A stretch of DNA of 64,000 nucleotides, taken from positions 62,556,867 to 62,620,866 of the forward strand of contig NC_084760.1 in assembly GCF_028858725.1 (NCBI RefSeq), given 5' to 3'. A program made the translations under genes and the position numbers. Positions 1-9,600 of the stretch are shown here, piece after piece. The DNA is from Colius striatus. Its lineage: Eukaryota > Chordata > Aves > Coliiformes > Coliidae. Positions within the stretch are counted from its first letter, which is position 1. Every line of letters starts with the position of its first letter. The notes under the pieces were generated by a model that had not been told where the DNA came from, made no database searches, and saw only the letters and a program-made list of their open reading frames with translations.

Positions 1-709
1 AATATGCGTTCTCCTTATGATTTTCAAATGTTTGCATGCCCGTGCTTGCTTCTTAACGGTTGCTGCAGTATCGCACAGCCCGTTCACCAGCACGGATCAC
101 CCAGAGGTGCCTTCCAAAAGTTATGTCGCATGTCGGTTTCAATGCCCCTCGCCTCCCTCCCGTCACTATTCATCTTGCGCCTCAGGAGTTACCTTCTCCG
201 TGTTTCTTCAGGTTCCTCTCGGACATCTTCTCCGCTTAAGGTGAAGGGCTGGGAGTGCCTGGCCAAAGGAGTCCCCGTCCTCCGAGTGCACCCTTCCCAC
301 TCCGCTCCCCGCAGACCATGGCAGAGCTGCTGTTCCTTGCCCTTTCCCTCCCAGAAAAGGGCTGACAGCTGCCTCTCCAGAAGAAAACAAACAAACAAAC
401 AAACCAACAAACAAAAAATCCACCAGCAAAAAAAAGCTATTGCCCCTTTTTTATATCTAAACCCCCACCAGACTCCCGGCTGTGCCCATCTCGCCGGCAT
501 GAGGACGCCAGCCCAGTGTGCGGGGAGCAGCCGGCCCCCCGCATCGGCGGGATGCGGGCCACGGTTGCCGTCTGCGCTACTAGTCCTGAGACGAAGCTGC
601 TCCCGGGGACTGTGCCAGCCACGCCGAGGCGAAACCCTCAGCGATCAAAGGCGGCACCTTCCCTCAGCTTCCAGTCCCGGACAAAGGTGAAACAGACAGC
701 TTGTAATGC
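1..709. other. Non-coding flank downstream of OLIG3, partly CpG-rich
   Basis: This stretch lies beyond the predicted end of the OLIG3 transcript. No reading frame in it resembles a protein I recognise. It contains a short AAAC-type simple repeat at about 384-416 and a CpG-rich patch at about 480-660. The open frames here are short and GC-driven. The CpG patch could be a small regulatory island, but nothing in the sequence proves it. Confidence 0.5.
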
Positions 710-733
710 TTTTTTTTTTTTTTCTTTTTAAAC

Positions 734-739
734 TTTATT
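734..739 (-). terminator. OLIG3: Polyadenylation signal AATAAA, probable OLIG3 distal site
   Basis: The minus strand reads AATAAA here, about 1.2 kb beyond the stop codon. An A-rich tract follows 10-25 bases downstream on the minus strand (T run at about 709-729 on the plus strand), so cleavage would fall near 710-725. The resulting transcript length of about 2.3 kb agrees with mammalian OLIG3. A genomic A tract next to the site could also cause internal priming in cDNA data. Confidence 0.55.
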
Positions 740-1356
740 TGGAAATCTCATCCAGAAACACTGGTCAATAATAAATATATTGATAGTTATCAAGAATATA
801 TAAAAAATAAAGACACGGTGTTGTCTTTGAGGCCCTAACAAAAACCAACCAAACAAACGAAGTGACTAATCACAGCATTTCAAGCAAATGCCCAGGAAAA
901 CGTACCGAAAAGGAAATAAAACAGCAACAAACCTTACGATTTAGTTATACAAATCACTGGTCTGGCAAGAGCTAACCCCACATGCAAAAGCAAAGCAAAG
1001 TGAAGTAAAGCAAGGGAGGAAGAAAAAAAAAAAAAGGCTAAAAAAAGAGGAAAAAAAAAAAGAAAAAAGCAAACCAGAACAAACCTAAAGCAAACAGGAG
1101 AAATAAGCGACGAGGCCCACAGCCAGACAAACCGACACACTTCACCGAGCGCGGGGGACGGGAGATTTGGCAAAACAGACCCACGGGAGGATTGTGCTGT
1201 CTTTTGCACCGTTTCCCTCTCACTATAGTTTTTTTTTTTTAAGCGGACACAGAAGGAAGAGGAGGAAGAACCGCAAGCAAAATCGCATCTCAACCCAATC
1301 TGAAAAAAAAAAAACAACCCACCCACCAAAAAAAATCAACCAAAATCCCGCAAAAC

Positions 1357-1362
1357 TTTATT
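1357..1362 (-). terminator. OLIG3: Possible proximal polyadenylation signal AATAAA
   Basis: A second minus-strand AATAAA lies about 590 bases after the OLIG3 stop, followed downstream by U-rich sequence. It would give a shorter 3' UTR. A weaker ATTAAA also occurs at 1723-1728. Use of either site cannot be judged from sequence alone. Confidence 0.35.
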
Positions 1363-1948
1363 GATCGACTGGACAGTGCATGTTGCAGGGGAAGCTGCCC
1401 TGGTCGGTGTCCACGCGTGGGTAGCTGCGATGGGAAGCATGCACGCACCCACCGCGGCCGTTCTCGGAGTGGGAGGTTTTGGAGGGACCGCCGTGCGGAA
1501 GGACAAAAAGGAAAAGTCCGCAAAAAGGGGGAGAAGAAGCCCCAAACCGATCTCATCGTCTCTTCATAGCTGCGAACGGTACAATGACAACCATGTCTTT
1601 TTTTTTTTTCCTTTTGCATCCATTTAAAGGAATTATTTACATTTGATCACCATCAGCGGCATTATTATTATTATTAATTATTATTATTATTCTTTTTACA
1701 ACAGAGACTCTTTTTTTTCCGATTTAATATAATAAGAAAACATCACCCGAGGAGCCGGCTAAAACATTACCTTTGCAAGGTCCTTACTACACTAATCCCG
1801 TATTACCGAGAGAGGGGGGGTTGGAGGGGCGGGAGGCGGCGGAGTTTAGTCCGTCGTCGGTGTTTGGGGGGCCCGTCCGCAGCCCCCTCCCCGCCCGTGG
1901 GACTGCCGGCTCCGGCGCAGCCCCGAGGGCCGGGGCAGCCCCGTCGAG

Positions 1949-2771
1949 TCACTTCAGGAGGTCCTTGGTCTCCCCCGAGATCCTGGCCATGTTGGAGGCG
2001 GTGAGGGCCGAGAGGTGGGGCGGGGGGGGGCATCTGGCAGATGGTGCAGGGGCACGGCAAGCCCGCCCAGTGTTGGAAGCCGCTGCCGAGCTGCAGGGCG
2101 GGGGGGGTCGAGGGGGTCTTGAGAAGGGAGTGGGGGGGCCGGATGGTGCCGATGGCCGGCAGGGAGGCGGAGAGGGTGGAGGATGTGTTGGCGGAGGACA
2201 AGGCACTGCCGAGGATAGGGTGCACCTGATGCACGGTGCCGGCGGCGTGGGGTGGGTGCCCGGCGGAGTGTCCCACCGTGCCACAGTGAAAGGCCGAGTG
2301 GTGCCCTCCGTAGATCTCCCCCACTAGCCTCTTCATCTCCTCCAGGGAGCTGGTGAGCATCAGGATATAGTTTCTGGCTAGCAGGAGGGTGGCGATTTTT
2401 GAGAGTTTTCTGACGGAAGGTCCATGGGCGTAGGGCATCACCTCCCGCAGCCCGTCCATGGCCAGATTGAGGTCGTGCATCCTCTTGCGCTCCCGGCCAT
2501 TGATCTTCAGCCGCAGCTGCTGCAGATCCTGCTCCGAGAGCTGCTTCTTGATTTTGTACTTGCTGCCTTCCCCTCCAGCCTTGGAGCTGCTCCTGGAGAG
2601 GCCTTCCCCAGACATCTTCTGCACCAGGTCGTTCTGGGTGGAAGAGACGGAGTTGAGCCGGTTGTCTTGGTGGTGGTGATGGTGGTGGTGATGGTGGTGA
2701 TCTCTCAGGTACATCTCATCCATGTCTGGTGAGGAAGCTCTGCTGGAGACAGAGCTGGAGTCAGAATTCAT
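1949..2771 (-). CDS. OLIG3: Oligodendrocyte transcription factor 3 (OLIG3), bHLH; single-exon, with a one-base frame break near the 3' end
   Basis: OLIG3 is a nuclear bHLH transcription factor that binds E-boxes and specifies dorsal neural progenitors in spinal cord and hindbrain. The protein opens [20 protein letters not shown], then has ten histidines at residues 25-34, a Ser-rich linker, and a bHLH at about residues 87-150 with basic segment [20 protein letters not shown]. The family-typical tail includes [17 protein letters not shown] at about 231-247. The first ATG of the mRNA is at 2771 with A at -3, and the 5' UTR has no other ATG. The printed frame breaks after residue 250, in the G run at 2022-2030. 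The frame one base away carries the conserved end [22 protein letters not shown] and stops at 1949-1951. With the break corrected the length is 273 residues, against 272 in human. Unbroken, the printed frame would run to 1803 (322 residues) with an unrelated tail. OLIG1 and OLIG2 are excluded by the N-terminal and C-terminal sequence. Confidence 0.97.
2670..2699 (-). repeat. OLIG3: Polyhistidine tract coding repeat in OLIG3
   Basis: Ten consecutive His codons, eight CAC and two CAT, encode residues 25-34 of OLIG3. Human OLIG3 has a shorter histidine stretch interrupted by arginine at this place, as I remember it. The near-uniform codon use makes the tract prone to length change. Confidence 0.9.
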
Positions 2772-3028
2772 TGTATTTGGGCTTCTGAGCAAGAAACTCT
2801 TCCCTGCTCTGCAGTTGATGGAAAATGGGAACTCTCCTTCAGAAAGCAACAAAAACAGAACGAAAAAGAAAGAAGTGCAGGGCAGTCTCTGCCAGTGAAG
2901 AGCTGAAAATGCTGGAGGAAGAGGAAAAAATCCCCTCACCCCCCTCTCTCACCAGTCTCTCCCCTCTTTCTCTCTCTCCCCCTTGCTACTCAGCCTGTTT
3001 ACAGGATGGCTAGTTAGTGTATGCTTGG
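2772..3028 (-). other. OLIG3: OLIG3 5' untranslated region
   Basis: This is the stretch between the predicted start site, about 30 bases downstream of the TATA box, and the OLIG3 start codon. I found no ATG on the mRNA strand within it, so ribosomes should reach the annotated start directly. It is purine-rich on the mRNA strand at its 5' part (pyrimidine tracts at about 2930-2990 on the plus strand). The length of about 257 bases matches the mammalian gene roughly. The exact start is inferred. Confidence 0.55.
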
Positions 3029-3054
3029 ACTAACCTCAGTCTGAAAAAGAGGGG

Positions 3055-3062
3055 CTTTTATA
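3055..3062 (-). promoter_or_regulatory. OLIG3: TATA box of OLIG3
   Basis: The minus strand reads TATAAAAG within CTATAAAAGCCCC, a strong TATA match, about 290 bases upstream of the start codon. Initiation would be expected near 3025-3032. No competing TATA element lies between it and the gene. Confidence 0.65.
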
Positions 3063-3099
3063 GAGCTGCAGCAGAGACCAGAGACAAAAGGAGCCCTCC

Positions 3100-3290
3100 T
3101 ATGTATAATGGTCTAGTTAGGATGACGTGCCATTATTCAGGGCGGTGCGCTTTGACTGTCCCATTTAGCAAGGACCCCTATTCATATTCATTGTGGTGCC
3201 ACCCGGGACACCTCAGCCACGGACCATCAGGAGTCAAGGAGACACAAAACCCCTCTGATTGACACCGCACACTCATCGCTCCGTGTGCTC
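3100..3290 (-). promoter_or_regulatory. OLIG3: OLIG3 proximal promoter block
   Basis: This segment sits directly upstream of the TATA box and has low-repeat, motif-dense sequence. Visible sites include a CRE-like TGACGTG (3123-3129), a GC box in GGGCGGTGC (about 3140-3148), a TCF/LEF core (CTTTGAC, 3150-3156), paired ATTCAT/ATTCATTG POU- or homeodomain-like sites (about 3180-3195) and a PBX/MEIS-type TGATTGAC (3256-3263). Such motifs are common by chance, so only the combination next to a strong TATA box is meaningful. Confidence 0.45.
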
Positions 3291-3339
3291 TCCATCTCCT
3301 CCCCCTGCCCCTCATTTCCAATATAAAACCTCATCCTGT

Positions 3340-4480
3340 CTACAGTAGGGAGGCGAAAGTCCGCGGGGGGCTGCGCGCCTGCTCGGGGCCGGCCAGGAAA
3401 GCCCGGCAGCGGGCGGCAGCGGGCAGGATTATCCCGGGGAAGTCCTCCCACTCCGGCGGGAAGGGAAAGGGAGGCCGTCGTCGCCCCCACCCCGCAGCGT
3501 GTCCGGCTCCAGGCGCGGGTCCCCGCTTTGTTTGCCTTTTCCTCCCCCTGCCCTGGCCCCTCCCGGCCGGAGCTTGCGGTGCGGCACTGGCTAGCCCCCG
3601 CCCGACTGGGCCGGCGGCAATTGCCTCGTACCTGGGTCGCCGCCTAGTTTCCATGAGCGATCACTCGGGCGGTCGGCGGGCAGTCTCCGCGGGAAGAGGC
3701 GCACTAGGAAACCCGCCTCCCCCTTCCTGGACTAACGAATCCCTTTAAATAAACGGGGAAAGCCCGGGTGCGGCAGCAAACCGGTGTGCGGGGCGGTGGA
3801 AGGGGCGGCTGGGCAGCAGCCCCCGGGGCTCCGCTCACCCTGGGATACAGCGGGAGGGCGATGCGGCGATGTGAGGCTGTCCGAGCAGCTATCGACGGGA
3901 CCAAGGGCCGCGTTCAGCGCCGGGCCGAACGTAGGTGGGAAGGGACCCGTCCTCGGGGGGCAGCGCTGCAAAACAGCCCCAGGCGTTCGTGCCAGTGACC
4001 CGGTTCCGAACACCGGCTGCAGCCTGGGCGGGACCGGCGGTGGGGCGGGGAAGGGAGCAGGTGAGTGTGGCCATGAAGGTCGGGGCCAGACCGCGGCATG
4101 TGGGACAGGTGTCACCCGCCCGGCTCTCGGCCGCTTCCTCCGCCTCTGCCCCTGCCCCCATCCCAGAGGCGTGCCGAGCCGACCCTGAGTCTGCGGGGCT
4201 CTGCCGCTCTGGCGGGGCAGGGGGTGGGAAGATCTCCCCGCAGAGGCGGCGGCAGGAGCAGCCTGCCCGAGCCGTGTGTGTGCCTGGGAAAGGGAGTGTG
4301 GTCCTCCGACGGAGCTTCCTGGATCCTGGTGGTGCCGACACGGTGAGTGCGGGGCTGCCAGCCGGGACGGGGCGGCAGCCGCTCGCGGCGGGAGGGCCCT
4401 GGTGCTCCCGGAGCCGGCCTGGGTGCCCCTGCTCTGCCGAGGGGGCTGACTTTCCACCTGTCATCAGGCGCGTAGGGCAT
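3340..4480. promoter_or_regulatory. CpG island upstream of OLIG3
   Basis: About 1.1 kb of GC-rich, CpG-dense sequence begins some 300 bases upstream of the OLIG3 TATA box. Developmental transcription factor genes usually sit in such islands, often marked by Polycomb. Several long open frames cross it on both strands, but they overlap each other, have low-complexity Pro/Arg/Gly/Ala composition and match nothing I recognise, so I do not call a gene. A divergent non-coding transcript is possible. Confidence 0.6.
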
Positions 4481-4665
4481 AGGAGAAACCTCATTGTCAA
4501 AACTTCGTTCCTCTGTAAACTATCTTCAGGCCTTGAGGAGATAGAAGAACCAGGAAAAGCGGGACACTTTTATCCGACTGACTGTAACTGTTTTTAATCT
4601 GCTAAGCAAAAACAAAGCTTTCCGCTTTCAGCACTGTCAGTATATACCGCGGCGAGAAGGAGGAA

Positions 4666-4930
4666 AGAAGAGAAGAGAAGAGAAGAGAAGAGAAGAGAAG
4701 AGAAGAGAAGAGAAGAGAAGAGAAGAGAAGAGAAGAGAAGAGAAGAGAAGAGAAGAGAAGAGAAGAGAAGAGAAGAGAAGAGAAGAGAAGAGAAAAGAAA
4801 AGAAAAGAAAAGAAAAGAAAAGAAAAGAAAAGAAAAGAAAAGAAAAGAAAAGAAAAGAAAAGAAAAGAAAAGAAAAGAAAAGAAAAGAAAAGAAAAGAAA
4901 AGAAAAGAAAAGAAAAGAAAAGAAAAGAAA
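4666..4930 (+). repeat. Pentanucleotide microsatellite: 25 AGAAG units then 28 AGAAA units
   Basis: The array is uninterrupted as printed: 4666-4790 is AGAAG repeated 25 times and 4791-4930 is AGAAA repeated 28 times. It forms the core of a 279-base pure purine run (4654-4932). It lies about 1.9 kb upstream of the OLIG3 start codon, between two CpG-rich blocks. Poly-purine mirror-like arrays can adopt triplex DNA. Its true length may differ, as such arrays are often mis-assembled. Confidence 0.97.
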
Positions 4931-4979
4931 AGTTTAGGAAAAAATGTCAGAAATCACTGAATGAGACCCACTTCCTCCG

Positions 4980-5560
4980 AGAACACTGTAATCCGACTTC
5001 GCCCCCAGTTGCGCAGTTTGCCAGGCGACCAAACAGGGAACTGTCCGTGTCCGGAGCCCCAGCCCCGTCCGTGTAGCCGGGTGACGCCGGTCTCTGCGCC
5101 CCGCGGGTGGCCTGTCCCGCCCGCCGGGCCGCTCTCCGGGGGTTCCCCAGGGCTGCCCGATCCTCCCTCCCCCCCCCCTTGCCTGCTCTGCAGCCGATAT
5201 GAAGTAAAAGAGCCGGAACATCGGCGACGGGAAAATGCGCTTGATAGGGCAAAAAGGTGGTCCCGGGGGAGAGCAGCTCCCACCCCTCGTTCTGCCGTCC
5301 ATCGCTGCAGAGGACACGCGCAGCTCTGAGAGCGTTCAAGTCCAACGGGGACAGAGAAGATGAAGGGCAAAAGATGCCGTCGGGGGAAGCAACAGGAGGG
5401 ATTCCGTCCTTCCTTCCGACAGGGTGGGCTCCTCTGGCTAGCCCCGCTCTCCTCTGGGCCGGGGCTTCATCGGAATGGGGACGGGGGGCAATTCTGGCCT
5501 ACATAGCCGCCAGTGCACCGCGAGGTGAAGAGGAGGGGGCACCTAGACAGAGGAAAAGTC
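4980..5560. other. Second CpG-rich block
   Basis: GC-rich and CpG-rich sequence resumes right after the pentanucleotide array. It may be a continuation of the OLIG3 upstream island split by repeat growth. Open frames here are overlapping shadows with no recognisable family. No splice-consistent gene model could be built. Confidence 0.45.
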
Positions 5561-5914
5561 GGGCGTGACTCTGAGGAATGTTACGAATATTTCTTCTTTC
5601 CCCCTTCCCGGCGATGTCAATGATCCCCAAGACCCCTGCCTCAGCTGGGTGGGCCAATCCCTCCTGTGCGGTAGCAGCATTCTTCTCCCGGGATGGGGCG
5701 GCGGGGCTCGGCTCTGCTCGGGGTCACTTTAGGCAGGATTTTGGAAGTAATGCGAAGTTAAATCAGACGGAGCCTCACCACAGAAGTCGTTTTGTAAAAG
5801 GGCAGCAGTGCTCCAGCGTGATTGCTGGTCTTAACATTGCCTGGTGCGTCCACCCGCCGCTTTCCTTTGCCGTTGTTACTTTGATGATGCTGGAGAGGGA
5901 GGGAGAAAGAAAGC

Positions 5915-6015
5915 AGGAAAGAAGGAAGGAAAGAAGGAAAGAAGAAAAGAGGGAAAGAAAGAGAGAAAGAGAGAGAAAGAGGAAGAGAGGAAGAAAGAAG
6001 GAAAGAAAGAAAAGA
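5915..6015 (+). repeat. GGAA/GAAA-rich polypurine tract
   Basis: A run of 101 bases contains only purines, built from irregular GAAA, GGAA and GAGA units. It is degenerate compared with the pentanucleotide array about 1 kb away. It generates Lys/Arg/Glu-rich open frames that should not be read as protein. Confidence 0.85.
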
Positions 6016-6079
6016 CAGACCACTTGAGAGAGAAGGAAAAAAAGAAAGGTGTCAGAGTAGCAGAGTGATGCGTGGGAAG

Positions 6080-6640
6080 CGCAGCTAGATGGGAGGAGAG
6101 TCGCCCGGACACTTGCTTGTCAGAGCCCGCGGCCCGGGCCGGCCCGTGGCGGCGTCGGACAGTGAGTGGACTCGGGGTCCGAGGGCTGCCGTGGCCGAGG
6201 CCGGGATGACTGTGCCCGCCACCACTCCCCACCCGCTGTGGGGAGCCCCTGGCGTGTCGCTGTCCCTGTTCAGTCAACAGTGAAACTGTCCCCGACGCCT
6301 GCAGCAACGTGATTAACCCCGGGAGTCAGAAAACTGGGGTGTTTTCCTAAACGAGGCGTAGGAGAAGGGCGAAGACGGGAGCGGAGCGGTAGCTGCATCT
6401 AGTTCACACGCGCTCCCGGCCTTTTAATTCCCGTATTCATAAAAGCAGAGAAATTTGGGGAAGGAGGGAGCTGTTTTCTCTGGCAGGATGGACGGCTCGG
6501 GAGCTGATGGTGCCGCGTGCGGGAGTGTCCCGCATGGCTCTGGTCGGAGCCGCGGGAAAGGCCACTCATGCGCGCCCGTGGTGGGACCGCAGCGGCCTGC
6601 GGCCACTCCCGGGATGGGACGGGCTTTAGAGGCTGCTTGC
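6080..6640. other. GC-rich patches at the edge of the OLIG3 upstream region
   Basis: Two patches, at about 6110-6260 and 6360-6620, are CpG-rich compared with the sequence to the right. Base composition falls to AT-rich from about 6660 on. No gene is evident. Confidence 0.35.
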
Positions 6641-6659
6641 AACAGAAGGTGCGCTTTTT

Positions 6660-9600
6660 CAAAGACCGGCGTTTAAAAATTGGATACACTTTAAGGCAGT
6701 GCCCGGTTTTGAATTCTCCCAGAGCCTGACGCGGAAGTTGGATGTGCTTTTTCTCCCTCGTAGTGTTATTATAGAAGAGTATTAAATCTTGTGCTTCCCT
6801 TGACTTCACTGACCTGGCCGGCAACTCAGAAACGGTATTAATGATATGAGGACTGGTTAAATTAGTATTCTGTATTTTTCTTGTGGGTTTATGCGAAGGC
6901 TATTAGCTTTCATGGTTTATGGCTACTACTTTTTGCTATCTCTGCTTTGCTTTTAATTTTATTTTGGCGTTTGACAAACCATGTTTTGAGTAAAAAAAAA
7001 AAAAAAAAGATTATAACTATTAGCATTAGAGTAAGGTAGAAGGAGGACAGCTCAGTGCGTTACAAGAGAGCTCTCAGCCAGCCGCCCGTAAGAGGAGGGC
7101 TGCTGTGACTGGGTCGTGCTACGCTGCACCAGGTGCTAAGACTGAAATTTGGTTGTTTCTAAACGGCTATCCTTTTATTTTAGAGAGGACAGCAAGATTC
7201 CCTAATCGCCCGCTGGTTTTGCTCAGAATATATTATTGGATTACGTGTAAATTGACGGTATAATTCAGATTGATAGTATCTCGTCATCGACACTTTGACA
7301 TTACCGAAGTGACCAGGCATAAAGACTATTGAAATTCTTACGTTTATCACGCATTTGCTTTCCAGGAGCAGGGCAATAGGAGGGCAGCGACTGGAAAGGG
7401 AGGAGAAGGCTGTCGTGGGCTGCCGTGGACTGCCGTGACCAACTTCTGCAGTCAGATAAACATGGAGATAATATTCCCCTGCCTGGATACAGGACATTTA
7501 TTTTCCATTTCTTACGTTTTCAAATTCGTTGGCAACAGAGAGGCAGAACAAAATTTCCCCCCTTTTAGTAAGTACGACGCTGAAGCCCTTACTCAGACCT
7601 TTAAAGTATCCTAGGGATGACGGCAGGATCGGGCCCATACCAGGCACTGCTTCTGAGGCAAATATACCCTAAAAGGAAATAAGTGGTGGGCATTCCAGTG
7701 CACCTAATGAAGAACGTCGTTTTATTTATGTATTTAAATACTGTTTGCAAAACCTCTGGAAAAAATATGGTGTAAAACCTTAGTAAGAAAATTTAAAATG
7801 TCAAAGACTAATTAATTAGACGTACAAATTGCTGATCTCTGATATATGACATTTGCTACTGAAAGCTTGAAATTAATTTCCATAAACAATAAAAACCACT
7901 TAATCAACAATTTTCTTTTAATTCCTTTTCTCTCTCTCTTTTTTTTTCCCCCCTGCAGCCAATGCACCTGAAACTTGCATTTTATGTAGAGAAAAGATGA
8001 TAGAAAATAATTTTGAATGTTTTGAAAGCTATCAGATGTGTCATGGTATTAGCCAACTAAAATATTTTGCTGTGTTTGGGATTTAAGAAAAAAGCAAACT
8101 GTCGTTATTGTTGCATATACATCTGTTAATTTCTTTCAAGAAGCTTGATAAATTTACCTCCAAAATATTGAAAACACCCAGTTGTCACAGAGTTGAGCCC
8201 GTGACGGGTATTTCCCACATGCAGCTCTGAGGCAGTGAGGCACACTTCACACACACAGAACAGGCTAAACCTGGCACTCATGGCAAACAAACTTGTCACC
8301 TCCTTCAGAATCACAGCTGGCTTCTCACCGTCTTGAAGGATAATAACACTGCTCAAAGGCCTGTATCTATTTTCTCTTTTGCCTTTATGTTCTAGGCCCG
8401 TATTTGCACCTAAAATGTTAATATTCTCATATGGGCAAATTTTCTTTGTGTGTCTTTCTGGCCTTTCACATAATCATTAGCTGTTTGCGCTTTCGTGACT
8501 GTGAACTTATTCCACCTATTATGCTTGATACTGAAACTCACCCACTGATTTCTAAAAACCCTCTTCCTCACTGCTTTAGTAGATCATCGGCAGTTACTGA
8601 GTTAGTCTTGGAGTCATGTAGGCTATTTAAATATCAGCTATAAACAATGTAAGAACTGGACAGAGCACATGAGAGGTCCGGTCCTCTGTTCCTCCCCCCA
8701 GCCACCCCCCCCCCTCCCATCCCCAGATCCTCTCCATCGGAAACCCTAGAAGTGCTGCTGTATAGTAAGCTTCTCAACTGTTTAAAGTCATCTCAGGCCA
8801 CGGTGAAAACTTTGGTGTTGTAATGACTGAAGATTGAAATGTTTTGCCACCTGGGAAACAAGTAAGTTTAACACAGTTTATTTTTCATAGCTACAGTGAA
8901 AATGAATAAAACCATAGAAATCATTAAATAACTCTTCCATTAGAAATTTGAAAGCATGGAAGATTCACTAAAGAGAAAGAACAAAATAATCTCACTTTTA
9001 ATCTCAATTTTAAACAATACGTGTCTCAAACGAATATTTATGGGTTATCAATGGGCTAGTACAAATTCTAGAGGACACAACAAAAATTATCTGCAGCCTA
9101 TTCACAAACCTTTTGCTATGTCTCAGTGTTTGGGGACGGGTGTACTGACTGCCTTCACCACCCTTGAATAGAACTCTATTGTGTGGGCTTGTTCCATTGG
9201 GATCAATGGGACTACATGTGCAATGAGATGCTAATGAACACCAGAAACGATGGTAAAATCTGTCCCAGCTAAAGCATAAGGCTGTTTTTATAAATCACTT
9301 CTGAGTCTCTTGCTATACTGCTTTTAGTTAAGCTGTTGAAACTTCAAGTGTTCAGGCAGGCTTTAGCACATAAAATAAGTTTTTTTGCGTCATTTAAATC
9401 ACATTTTCCCACCCTTACAGTTTGAATAACTCTCTGTTCTCCTCTTATTTAAAGCTGCGGCTGAAACGAGACAGTCCGTTCTCAGTGGCAATTGCACCGT
9501 TAATGTAAATGCAGTTCCACAAATGGAAAATAAAATACACTGGAGGAAAATAATGTCAGGCACAAGTATAAAAGAGAAGAATGACGGTCAGAAAGCAGGC

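Larger units (their letters stand above)
710..1948 (-). other. OLIG3: OLIG3 3' untranslated region
   Basis: The region runs from the OLIG3 stop codon to just past the last plausible polyadenylation signal on the minus strand. Its length of about 1.2 kb fits the single-exon OLIG3 mRNA of mammals, whose 3' UTR is about 1.1 kb as I recall. On the mRNA sense it is strongly U-rich, with several long U runs (opposite the A runs at about 1021-1060, 1304-1314 and 1328-1335) and an AAU trinucleotide run (1661-1691). U-rich tracts of this kind are typical binding sites for Hu/ELAV RNA-binding proteins, which is an inference here. The exact 3' end is not fixed by the sequence. Confidence 0.6.

Noticed and set aside
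1803-1948. Longer OLIG3 tail running to 1803
   Set aside because: It exists only because of the frame break at 2022-2030. Its sequence is GC-driven and unlike OLIG3, while the other frame holds the conserved ending.
2772-2939. N-terminal extension of OLIG3 starting at 2939
   Set aside because: The frame is open, but the codon at 2939 is GTG, not ATG, and no in-frame ATG precedes 2771. The family start MNSDSSS is at 2771.
3732-4597. Overlapping long open frames in the upstream CpG island
   Set aside because: They occur on both strands at once, are Pro/Arg/Gly/Ala-rich and match no family. High GC content lowers stop-codon frequency, which explains them.
5844-6068. Lys/Arg/Glu-rich open frame
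   Set aside because: It is the translation of a purine simple repeat.
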